Below, in pieces: positions 1 through 6,117 of a stretch of 14,244 nucleotides of DNA (its first letter is position 1; the number at the start of each line of letters is the position of its first letter). A program made the position numbers and the translations under genes. Under the pieces are notes generated by a model, which was not told the DNA's origin, did no database searches, and saw only the letters and a program-made list of their open reading frames with translations. The stretch lies in contig JASHSH010000277.1 of the NCBI GenBank assembly GCA_030040955.1, positions 1 to 14,244 on the forward strand, written 5' to 3'. Origin of the DNA: Rhodospirillales bacterium (GTDB lineage: Bacteria > Pseudomonadota > Alphaproteobacteria > Rhodospirillales > Magnetospirillaceae).

Positions 1-804
1 CTCGTGGTGCAGGGCGCCGAGCCGCTGCTGTTCCTCGACTATTTCGCCTCCGGGCGGATCGAGGTCGAGGCCGGGCGGCGCATCGTCGCCGGCATCGCCG
101 AAGGCTGCCGCATCGCCGGCTGCGCCCTGGTCGGCGGCGAGACCGCGGAGATGCCGGGGCTCTACGCGGCGGGCGACTACGATCTCGCCGGTTTCGCGGT
201 CGGCGCGGTCGAGCGCGGGCAGGCGATCGACGGCGCCGCGGTGCGGCCGGGCGACATCGCGCTCGGTCTGGCTTCGAGCGGGGTGCATTCGAACGGCTAT
301 TCGCTGGTGCGCGCGCTGGTCCGCCGGCTCGGGCTCGACTGGACGCGCCCGGCGCCTTTCGCGCCCGAGCGCGATCTCGCGGAAGCGCTGCTCGAACCCA
401 CCAGGATCTACGTGGCGAGCTGCCTGGCCGCCGCGCGCAGCGGCGCGGTCAAGGCGCTAGCCCATATCACCGGGGGCGGCCTGATCGACAATCCGCCGCG
501 CGTCCTGCCGGAGAATTGCGCGGCCGAGCTGGACGCGAGCGCCTGGCCGCTGCCCCCGATTTTCGCCTGGCTCGGACGCGAGGCGCGCCTGCCCGTCCAC
601 GAGATGGCGCGCACCTTCAATTGCGGCATCGGGATGATCGCGGTGGTGGCGCCCGAGCACGCGGCCGAGGTCGAACGCGGCCTGCGCGAGGCGGGCGAGA
701 CCTGCTTCCGGATCGGCCGCATCGTGGCCCGCCAGGAGGGCCGTCCGCGCATCTCCATCCTGGGCGCGGAAGAGGCCTGGCGTTGGAGCCGCGGGGGCGC
801 GTGA
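1..804 (+). CDS. purM: PurM, AIR synthetase (5' end cut off by the window)
   Basis: Phosphoribosylformylglycinamidine cyclo-ligase. It closes the imidazole ring of FGAM with ATP to give AIR in cytosolic de novo purine synthesis. The reading frame is open from base 1, and about 267 residues are visible. The first residues (LVVQGAEPLLFLDYFASG) match the middle of PurM proteins, so roughly 95 N-terminal residues, including the start, lie outside the window. Diagnostic segments are VGGETAEMPG (about residues 45-54), SSGVHSNGYSLVR (about 90-102), the glycine-rich HITGGG loop (about 153-158) and RTFNCGIGM (about 204-212). These are conserved across the family's ATP-grasping C-terminal half. The stop codon overlaps the GTG start of purN (GTGA), which indicates an operon and translational coupling. 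The identification is secure. Confidence 0.97.
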   Translation, partial: LVVQGAEPLLFLDYFASGRIEVEAGRRIVAGIAEGCRIAGCALVGGETAEMPGLYAAGDYDLAGFAVGAVERGQAIDGAAVRPGDIALGLASSGVHSNGYSLVRALVRRLGLDWTRPAPFAPERDLAEALLEPTRIYVASCLAAARSGAVKALAHITGGGLIDNPPRVLPENCAAELDASAWPLPPIFAWLGREARLPVHEMARTFNCGIGMIAVVAPEHAAEVERGLREAGETCFRIGRIVARQEGRPRISILGAEEAWRWSRGGA

Positions 805-1409
805 GGGCGCGGCTGCGCGTCGGCGCGCTCGCCTCCGGGCGCGGGAGCAATCTGCGGGCGCTGATCGAAGCCTGCCGCGCGCCCGACTATCCGTGCGAGA
901 TCGCCCTCGTGCTCGTCAACGTACCCGGCGCGCCGGCGCTCGACATCGCGCGCGCGGCCGGCATTTCCGCCCGGCTGATCGACCACCGCGAATTCGCCTC
1001 GCGCGCCGCCTTCGACGCCGGGCTCGACGCGGCATTGCGCGCGGCGAAAATCGACATCGTCTGCCTTGCCGGGTTCATGCGCCTGCTTTCGCCGGGCTTC
1101 GTCGCCGCCTGGGAGGGCCGCGTACTCAACATCCATCCCTCGCTGCTGCCCGCCTTCAAGGGGCTCGACACGCATCGCCGCGCGCTCGAGGCGGGCGTGG
1201 CCATCCACGGCTGCACCGTCCATCTGGTGACGGCGGGGCTCGACGAGGGCCCAATCCTCGCCCGGGCCGAGGTGGCGGTGCGCCCGGGCGACGACGTGGA
1301 GAGCCTGGCGGCCCGCGTGCTCGAAGCCGAGCACCTTCTCTACCCGAAGACTCTGCGCGAATTCGCCCGGGCCCGGCTGGCGGAGGCCGCAGTCACACCG
1401 CCGAGGTGA
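801..1409 (+). CDS. purN: PurN, GAR transformylase
   Basis: Phosphoribosylglycinamide formyltransferase. It transfers a formyl group from 10-formyl-tetrahydrofolate to GAR, giving FGAR in purine synthesis. From the GTG at 801 it is 202 residues, close to the usual length of about 210. The N-terminus reads VGALASGRGSNLRALI, the phosphate-binding start of the family. The catalytic set is visible: NIHPSLLPAFKG carries the Asn and His, and the DEGPI segment carries the Asp. The GTG start was chosen because it overlaps the purM stop by four bases and gives the proper N-terminus. The frame stays open upstream inside purM but is not coding there. The 3' end overlaps the end of the opposing lrp gene by 17 bases. 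Confidence 0.96.
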   Translation: MRARLRVGALASGRGSNLRALIEACRAPDYPCEIALVLVNVPGAPALDIARAAGISARLIDHREFASRAAFDAGLDAALRAAKIDIVCLAGFMRLLSPGFVAAWEGRVLNIHPSLLPAFKGLDTHRRALEAGVAIHGCTVHLVTAGLDEGPILARAEVAVRPGDDVESLAARVLEAEHLLYPKTLREFARARLAEAAVTPPR

Positions 1410-1911
1410 CGACCTCGGTGGCCGGCTCGCCCATCGGCTCGACCGCGATCGGGACGCCGGGAAGCTGCTTCGAGCCGCGGATGGCGAGCGCCGACTTCAC
1501 ATGGCTGATATTGGGCGCGGCGGTCAGCCGCGTGGTCAGAAAGCGCTGGTACGCGTCCCAGTCGCTGGCCACCACCTTCAGCAGGAAGTCGGTCTCGCCG
1601 GCCAGCATCCAGCACTCGCGCACCTCGGGCCAGGTCTCGACCAGATCCTCGAAGGCGCGCAGATCGGTCTCCGCCTGGCTTTCCAGCCCGACCTGGGCAA
1701 ACACGGTGACGTTGTAGCCGAGCGCCTGCGGATCGACCCGCGCATGGTAGCCGCGGATCAGCCCTGCTTCCTCCAGCGCGCGTACCCTGCGCAGGCAGGG
1801 CGGGGCCGAAATACCGGCCCGGCGAGCGAGCTCGACATTGGTCATGCGACCATCGTCCTGAAGGTCGTGCAGGATGCGCCGGTCGATGCGGTCCAGCTTG
1901 ATGCGCTGCAT
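1393..1911 (-). CDS. Lrp/AsnC-family transcriptional regulator
   Basis: Leucine-responsive-type DNA-binding regulator, cytosolic, probably an octamer or other oligomer as in the family. The protein is 172 residues. The N-terminal winged helix-turn-helix (about residues 5-55) starts with LDRIDRRILHDLQDDGR and carries the recognition region ELARRAGISAPPCLRRVRAL. The RAM ligand-binding domain follows (about 65-150), including the typical GETDFLLKVVASDWDAY segment. I prefer the ATG at 1911: a GGGAG sequence lies about 11 bases upstream, and family members begin with only a few residues before LDxxDxxIL. A GTG at 1920 would add three residues, but its ribosome binding site would be only two bases away. 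It is divergent from trxB. Family members commonly regulate themselves and a divergent neighbour, but that is inference here. The effector is unknown. The exact orthologue (such as Lrp or a narrower amino-acid regulator) cannot be fixed. Confidence 0.93.
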   Translation of the reverse strand: MQRIKLDRIDRRILHDLQDDGRMTNVELARRAGISAPPCLRRVRALEEAGLIRGYHARVDPQALGYNVTVFAQVGLESQAETDLRAFEDLVETWPEVRECWMLAGETDFLLKVVASDWDAYQRFLTTRLTAAPNISHVKSALAIRGSKQLPGVPIAVEPMGEPATEVVTSAV

Positions 1912-1920
1912 GGCTGCCAC

Positions 1921-1934
1921 GACTCCCAGGAGTC
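1921..1934 (-). promoter_or_regulatory. Palindrome covering the lrp ribosome binding site
   Basis: GACTCC-CA-GGAGTC is a perfect 6-base inverted repeat in the predicted lrp leader. In the transcript it could fold with 5 pairs and a 4-base loop, and it contains the only Shine-Dalgarno-like GGGAG upstream of the ATG at 1911. It could be a protein operator, an RNA hairpin that masks the ribosome binding site, or chance. Confidence 0.35.
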
Positions 1935-1947
1935 CAGTCGCGCAATT

Positions 1948-1975
1948 ATATTAGCATGCGGGGACAAAACGCCAA
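1948..1975 (-). promoter_or_regulatory. Candidate promoter of the lrp gene
   Basis: On the minus strand, TTGGCG (1975-1970) is followed after 16 bases by TAATAT (1953-1948), preceded by GC to give GCTAATAT. This resembles the alphaproteobacterial housekeeping pattern of a TTGACG-type -35 and a GCTA-type -10. Transcription would begin near 1941 and leave a leader of about 30 bases containing the palindrome at 1921-1934. An alternative -10, TATAAT, overlaps it at 1950-1945 with a longer, 19-base spacer. Confidence 0.5.
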
Positions 1976-2018
1976 GGATTTTTGTGCAGTGCAGCGAAAA
2001 TTCCCGACCGCCGACGGG

Positions 2019-2057
2019 ATAAATATAGAAGTATTCTTATTATATATATAGATAACA
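2019..2057. promoter_or_regulatory. AT-rich island in the lrp/trxB divergent region
   Basis: Only 5 of 39 bases are G or C, in surroundings of about 70% G+C. It includes a TATATATATATAG run and the small dyad AGAA-GTA-TTCT at 2027-2037. It lies between the divergent start regions of lrp and trxB, where Lrp- and LysR-family proteins usually bind AT-rich or bendable DNA. I infer a regulator-binding or promoter region. I cannot assign a specific trxB -35/-10 pair; TATATT (2101-2106) and GCTAGA (2113-2118) are possible -10 elements, each lacking a well-spaced -35. Confidence 0.45.
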
Positions 2058-2149
2058 ATGCGGCGGCGATCCGGAACGCTCGAAATTGGCGGACGCGAAC
2101 TATATTTCCTGTGCTAGAGAGGACCGAGGAGAGGGAGGGGTAGAGCGCC

Positions 2150-3115
2150 ATGACCACCCATCACAGCAAGGTCCTGATCCTGGGCTCCGGGCCGGCCGGC
2201 TTCACGGCGGCGATCTATGCCGCGCGGGCGAATCTGTCGCCCATCCTGGTGGCGGGGATGCAGCCCGGCGGCCAGCTCACCATCACCACCGATGTCGAGA
2301 ACTATCCCGGCTTCGCCGCCGCCATCCAGGGCCCTTGGCTGATGGAGCAGATGCAGGCCCAGGCCGAGCATGTCGGCACCCGCTTCTTCGCCGACACGAT
2401 CGTCGCGGTCGATCTGAAGGCGCGCCCCTTCTCCTGCACCGGGGATTCGGGCGATCTCTACACCGGCGACACGCTGATCATCGCGACCGGCGCGCAGGCG
2501 CGCTGGCTGGGCTTGCCGTCCGAGCAGAAATTCCAGGGCTTCGGCCTGTCGGCCTGCGCCACCTGCGACGGATTCTTCTTCCGCGACAAGGAGGTGGCCG
2601 TGGTCGGCGGAGGTAACTCGGCGGTCGAGGAGGCGCTGTTCCTGGCCAACATGGCGAGCAAGGTGACGCTCATTCATCGCCGCGACAAGTTCCGCGCCGA
2701 GAAGATCCTCCAGGACCGGCTGTTTGCCAACCCGCGCATCCGCGTGCTGTGGAACCAGGTCGTCGAGGAGCTGGCCGGCGAGGCAAATCCGCCGAGCCTG
2801 AAGAAGCTCAAGCTGCGCGACACCAAGACGGGCGCCGCCTCGGAGCTGGCGGTGGACGGGCTGTTCGTCGCCATCGGCCACGATCCCAACACCGGCCTGT
2901 TCAAGGGCCAGCTGGCGATGGACGCCGAGGGCTATATCGTGACCAAGCCCGGCACCACGCAGACAAGCGTGCCGGGCGTATTCGCCGCCGGCGACGTGCA
3001 GGACAAGGTATTCCGCCAGGCGGTGACCGCGGCCGGCACCGGCTGCATGGGCGCACTCGAGGCCGACCGTTACCTCGCCCACCATGGACAGGTGGCATCG
3101 GTCGCGGCACAATGA
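2150..3115 (+). CDS. trxB: Thioredoxin reductase TrxB
   Basis: NADPH-dependent flavoprotein that reduces thioredoxin (thioredoxin-disulfide reductase, low-molecular-weight bacterial type), in the cytosol. It is 321 residues, the normal length. The FAD-binding dinucleotide fold is at the N-terminus with GSGPAGFTAAIYAAR (residues 12-26). The redox-active CATC is at residues 136-139, followed by DGFFFRDK. The NADPH-binding GGGNSAVEEALFLA is at 153-166, with HRRDKFRAEK just after it. The second FAD motif, GVFAAGDVQDKVFRQ, is at 276-290. The ATG at 2150 is preceded by a purine-rich GAGGGAGGGG nine bases upstream. It is divergent from the Lrp gene and followed 75 bases later by an LsrB-like regulator in the same direction. 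No T-rich terminator is seen between them, so read-through is possible. Confidence 0.97.
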   Translation: MTTHHSKVLILGSGPAGFTAAIYAARANLSPILVAGMQPGGQLTITTDVENYPGFAAAIQGPWLMEQMQAQAEHVGTRFFADTIVAVDLKARPFSCTGDSGDLYTGDTLIIATGAQARWLGLPSEQKFQGFGLSACATCDGFFFRDKEVAVVGGGNSAVEEALFLANMASKVTLIHRRDKFRAEKILQDRLFANPRIRVLWNQVVEELAGEANPPSLKKLKLRDTKTGAASELAVDGLFVAIGHDPNTGLFKGQLAMDAEGYIVTKPGTTQTSVPGVFAAGDVQDKVFRQAVTAAGTGCMGALEADRYLAHHGQVASVAAQ

Positions 3116-3190
3116 TCGGGGAAGGCCGCCGCCGGCCCGGACGCACGCGAAGGCCGAGGGGACAAAAGCACAACGGCGGCTAGCGGAGCC

Positions 3191-4105
3191 ATGGACTGGG
3201 ACAAGCTGCGGGTGTTTCACGCCGTCGCGGAGGCGGGAAGCTTCACCCATGCCGGCGAATTGCTGAATCTAAGCCAGTCGGCGGTCAGCCGTCAGATCAG
3301 CGCCCTCGAGGAGAGCCTGAGCGTGCCGCTGTTCCATCGGCACGCGCGCGGGTTGATCCTCACCGAGCAGGGCGAGCTGCTGTTCCGCACCGCGCGCGAC
3401 ATATTCGCCAAGCTAGCCATGACCGAGGCGCAGCTCTCCGACACGCGCGAGAGCCCGAAGGGGCCGCTCAAGGTCACCACCACGGTCGCCTTCGGCACGC
3501 TGTGGCTGACCCCGCGCATCCGCGATTTCCACGATCTCTACCCCGACATCCAGATGACGCTGGTGGTCGACGACGGCGAGCTCGACCTCGCCATGCGCGA
3601 GGCCGACGTGGCGATCCGCATGCAGCCGCCGCGCCAGCCCGACCTGGTGCAGCGCCACCTGATGACGCTGCACTACAAGGTCTACGCGGCGCCGGAATAT
3701 CTGCGCCGGTTCGGCACGCCGCAGTCGGTCGAGGATCTCGACGGGCACCGGCTCATCGTGTTCGGCGACGAGGCCAAGATGCCGGTCGGCAACGTGAACT
3801 GGCTGCTCGACGCCGGCGCGCGCGCCGAGCGGCCGCGCCGCCCGGTGCTGCGGCTGAACAATGTCTACGGCATCTTCCGCGCGGTGCAGAGCGGGCTCGG
3901 CATCGCGGCGCTGCCCGACTATCTCAGCCACGAGACCAACAATCTGGTCGCCATCCTGCCCGAGCTGCGCGGGCCGAACGTGGACACGTTCTTCGTCTAT
4001 CCCGAGGAGCTGCGCCACTCCAAGCGCATCGCGGTGTTCCGCGACTTCCTGATCCGCAAGATCGCCGAGCTTTCGGGCGGCGCGCCGGCGGCGGCGGAAG
4101 AGTAG
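3191..4105 (+). CDS. LysR-type regulator, LsrB/VtlR-like
   Basis: LysR-family transcriptional regulator, 304 residues, the usual size. The N-terminal helix-turn-helix begins DWDKLRVFHAVAEAGSFTHA and continues with NLSQSAVSRQISALEE and PLFHRHARGLILTEQGEL (residues 2-65). This wording is characteristic of the rhizobial and Brucella LsrB/VtlR group as I remember it. The effector-binding domain follows (about 90-295), with ADVAIRMQPPRQPDLVQ and GLGIAALPDYLSHE. LsrB in rhizobia is tied to redox balance and surface polysaccharide, and often lies beside lrp and trxB, as here. This protein contains no cysteine at all, so thiol-based sensing is not possible in this version. The ribosome binding site is weak: GGAG is only two bases before the ATG. 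The start fits the family N-terminus. The LysR call is firm; the LsrB subgroup is likely. Confidence 0.93.
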   Translation: MDWDKLRVFHAVAEAGSFTHAGELLNLSQSAVSRQISALEESLSVPLFHRHARGLILTEQGELLFRTARDIFAKLAMTEAQLSDTRESPKGPLKVTTTVAFGTLWLTPRIRDFHDLYPDIQMTLVVDDGELDLAMREADVAIRMQPPRQPDLVQRHLMTLHYKVYAAPEYLRRFGTPQSVEDLDGHRLIVFGDEAKMPVGNVNWLLDAGARAERPRRPVLRLNNVYGIFRAVQSGLGIAALPDYLSHETNNLVAILPELRGPNVDTFFVYPEELRHSKRIAVFRDFLIRKIAELSGGAPAAAEE

Positions 4106-4118
4106 GCGAGCCGCCGCC
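4090..4118. terminator. GC-rich hairpin between convergent genes
   Basis: GGCGGCGG (4090-4097) can pair over 8 bases with CCGCCGCC (4111-4118), with a 13-base loop holding the stop codon of the LysR gene. It sits in the 19-base gap between two convergent genes, where a bidirectional terminator would be expected. No T tract follows on either strand, and such repeats arise easily in alanine/glycine-rich coding DNA, so the call is weak. Confidence 0.25.
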
Positions 4119-4124
4119 CGCCCC

Positions 4125-5900
4125 CTACTCCGCCGCCTTGGGCAGATACTGCTTTATGTCGACCTCGTCGATCTGGTCGGGCAGCAGGAACTTGTCGGCG
4201 TATTCCTTGTAGACGCCCGAGGTCAGGAACAGGTCGAACAGCTCGGGGTCGACATGCGCGTCCTTCTTCATGAAGGACATGATCTTCACCGCCTCGGATA
4301 GCTTCTTCGCCTTCTTGTAGGGCCGGTCGCGCGCGGTCAGCGCCTCGAAAATGTCGGCGATCGCCATGATCCGCGCCGGGACGCTCATCTGCTGGCGGGT
4401 GAGCCCCTTCGGATAGCCGGTGCCGTCCATCTTCTCGTGATGCCCGCCCGCCCATTCCGGCACGCGGCGCAGATTCTTCGGGAAGGGCAGCGCCTCGAGC
4501 ATGATGATCGTCTGCACGATATGGTCGTTGATGTGGTAGCGGTCCTCGTTGGTCAGCGTGCCGCGTCCGATCGAGAGGTTGTAGACCTCGCCCAGGTTGA
4601 ACTTGAAGGGCGGGGTCTTGATGTTGAAGCCCCACTGGTTGTCGGCCGGGATCGGCGGCTTGTCGTGCTTGACCAGATGCTCTTCCTTGTCGGCGAGCAG
4701 GTTCTCGACCACCGGGAGGGTGGGCTTCTCCTTCGGCTTGCGGTTGGCCTCCTCCCAAGAGAGGCCGACCGCGTCGTCGAGCGTGCGCAGCCAGGTGGTG
4801 GCGGCGATCTTCCTGAGCCGCTCGACCTTCTCCGGCGCCATGAACTCGCCGCCGACATTGCATTCGGCGACGAACAGGAACTCCTCGTCGAGCTGCTTGA
4901 GCCTGGCATCGCGCGCCGCGCGCAAGCCGGCCTCGTCGCCGCCCGCCATCACCGCCTTCAGATACTCGATCTCGACGTCGCGCTTCGCCACCTCGAAGCG
5001 GGTGCGGATCTCGTGGATGCGGTTGTAGATGGTCTCCAGCTTGGTCGCCTTGTCGACCACGAATTCCGGCGTGGTGACCTTGCCGCAATCGTGCATGCCG
5101 CCGGCGACCTCGAGCTCGTACCACTCGTCCTCGGTCAGGGAGAAGTTGGCGAACGGACCTTCCTTCGCGTTGACCGCGGCGCGGGTCAGCATGTTGGTGA
5201 GTTCGGGAACGCGCCGGCAGTGCCCGCCGGTGTAGGCCGATTTGGCGTCGATCGCGCTGGCGATCAGTTGGATGAACGAGGTGAACAGCTGCTTCTGCGC
5301 GTCGAGCAGCATCTGGTTGTCGAGCGCGATCGCAGCCTGGCTGGCCAGCGCCTCGATCAAGGGCGCGGTCTCGGCCGAGAACGGGATCACGGCGCCTTGG
5401 GCGTCGCGCGCATTGATCAGCTGGAGGACGCCCACCACCTCGCCGTCATGGTTCTTCAGCGGCACGGTGAGGAAGGATTTGGACCGGTAGCCGGTCTTGG
5501 CGTCGAACGCCTTGGTGCCGGCGAAGTCGAACCGCACCGCGTCGTAGGCGTCCTCGATGTTGAAGGTGTTCCCGCTGAGCGCGGCGGACGCCGAGATGTT
5601 CTTGTGGTTCGGATTGCCGGCCTCGTCATAGAGGGGCACCGGCGGGAACGGGATCGGCTTGCCGGTGGTCCCGCCCATCGCGGTCTTCAGCGTATCGTTG
5701 CGCAAAATCTCGAAGCGCAGCCGCTTGCCTTCCTCGACCTGGTAGAGCGTGCCGCCATCCGCGTTGGTGAGCTCCTTCGCGCCCAGAAGTATCTTCTCCA
5801 TCAGGCGGTTATGGTTCTTCTCGGCGGAGAGCGCGATGCCCAGCTCGATCAGTCGGCGATAGCCGAGATCCTGCTGGCCTTGGGCCATGGGCGCGGTCAT
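4125..5900 (-). CDS. GAF plus HD-GYP protein, predicted c-di-GMP phosphodiesterase
   Basis: 591-residue soluble signalling protein with no signal peptide or membrane segment. Residues about 15-195 form a GAF sensor domain (LTNADGGTLYQVEEGKRLRF; SFLTVPLKNHDGEVVGVLQL). The HD-GYP phosphohydrolase domain follows: YTGGHCRRV (223-231), HDCGK (270-274), NDH (458-460), GGHHEKMDGTGYPKGL (485-500) and ADIFEALTARDRPYK (515-529). HD-GYP domains hydrolyse cyclic di-GMP using a metal centre built from these His and Asp residues, and the key residues are present, so activity is predicted. Oddly, about 155 extra residues (about 285-440) separate HDxGK from the next conserved His. Ordinary members have about 30 residues there. 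The ATG at 5900 has a strong GAGGAGAGG eight bases upstream. It converges on the LysR gene and is divergent from the pmbA-like gene. The signal bound by GAF is unknown. Confidence 0.93.
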   Translation of the reverse strand: MTAPMAQGQQDLGYRRLIELGIALSAEKNHNRLMEKILLGAKELTNADGGTLYQVEEGKRLRFEILRNDTLKTAMGGTTGKPIPFPPVPLYDEAGNPNHKNISASAALSGNTFNIEDAYDAVRFDFAGTKAFDAKTGYRSKSFLTVPLKNHDGEVVGVLQLINARDAQGAVIPFSAETAPLIEALASQAAIALDNQMLLDAQKQLFTSFIQLIASAIDAKSAYTGGHCRRVPELTNMLTRAAVNAKEGPFANFSLTEDEWYELEVAGGMHDCGKVTTPEFVVDKATKLETIYNRIHEIRTRFEVAKRDVEIEYLKAVMAGGDEAGLRAARDARLKQLDEEFLFVAECNVGGEFMAPEKVERLRKIAATTWLRTLDDAVGLSWEEANRKPKEKPTLPVVENLLADKEEHLVKHDKPPIPADNQWGFNIKTPPFKFNLGEVYNLSIGRGTLTNEDRYHINDHIVQTIIMLEALPFPKNLRRVPEWAGGHHEKMDGTGYPKGLTRQQMSVPARIMAIADIFEALTARDRPYKKAKKLSEAVKIMSFMKKDAHVDPELFDLFLTSGVYKEYADKFLLPDQIDEVDIKQYLPKAAE

Positions 5901-5908
5901 GGGCGATG

Positions 5909-5917
5909 CCTCTCCTC
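5909..5917 (-). promoter_or_regulatory. Strong ribosome binding site of the HD-GYP gene
   Basis: GAGGAGAGG on the minus strand, eight bases before the ATG at 5900. It fixes the start there rather than at the in-frame ATG four codons later (MTAPM). Confidence 0.7.
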
Positions 5918-5957
5918 GTCTTTGCAGGAGGTCGGCGCCTTCTGCGCGAGCCCTTGG

Positions 5958-5986
5958 AATCTAATGCGTTTGGGCCTCGAATTCAA
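5958..5986 (-). promoter_or_regulatory. Candidate promoter of the HD-GYP gene
   Basis: On the minus strand, TTGAAT (5986-5981) and TAGATT (5963-5958) are separated by exactly 17 bases, in a locally AT-richer patch of the divergent 217-base gap. Transcription would start near 5951, about 50 bases before the ATG. Confidence 0.45.
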
Positions 5987-6067
5987 ACCGACCGGCCGGA
6001 ATCGCGGGGCGTTCGGGGCGCTACACCCGGTCCGGGCGGCATGTTAGCCTGCGCGCGCGCGATCCCC

Positions 6068-6095
6068 CGCCGGCACCACCGATGGTGCGCCGGCG
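6068..6095 (+). other. Strong hairpin in front of the pmbA-like gene
   Basis: CGCCGG-CACCA (6068-6078) pairs with TGGTG-CG-CCGGCG (6083-6095): 11 pairs with a 2-base bulge and a CCGA loop. It ends 22 bases before the ATG at 6118, so it could lie in the leader or be an operator. There is no T tract, so it is not a standard terminator. GC-rich DNA forms such structures often. Confidence 0.3.
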
Positions 6096-6117
6096 GACGC
6101 CCCAGCCAGGATGCCGA

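Noticed and set aside
2041..2051. TATATATATATAG run as a microsatellite or origin-like AT box
   Set aside because: Too short to be a meaningful repeat array, with no DnaA-box cluster nearby. It is better explained as part of the divergent promoter region.
2114..3250. 378-codon frame opposite trxB
   Set aside because: The opposite strand encodes a complete TrxB with all motifs. This frame shows no family features.
4437..6047. Long open frame of 536 codons on the plus strand, opposite the HD-GYP gene
   Set aside because: It is the antisense shadow of a gene with clear GAF and HD-GYP motifs. Its translation is low-complexity Arg/Leu/Val/Gly-rich with no recognisable domain, a common effect in GC-rich DNA.
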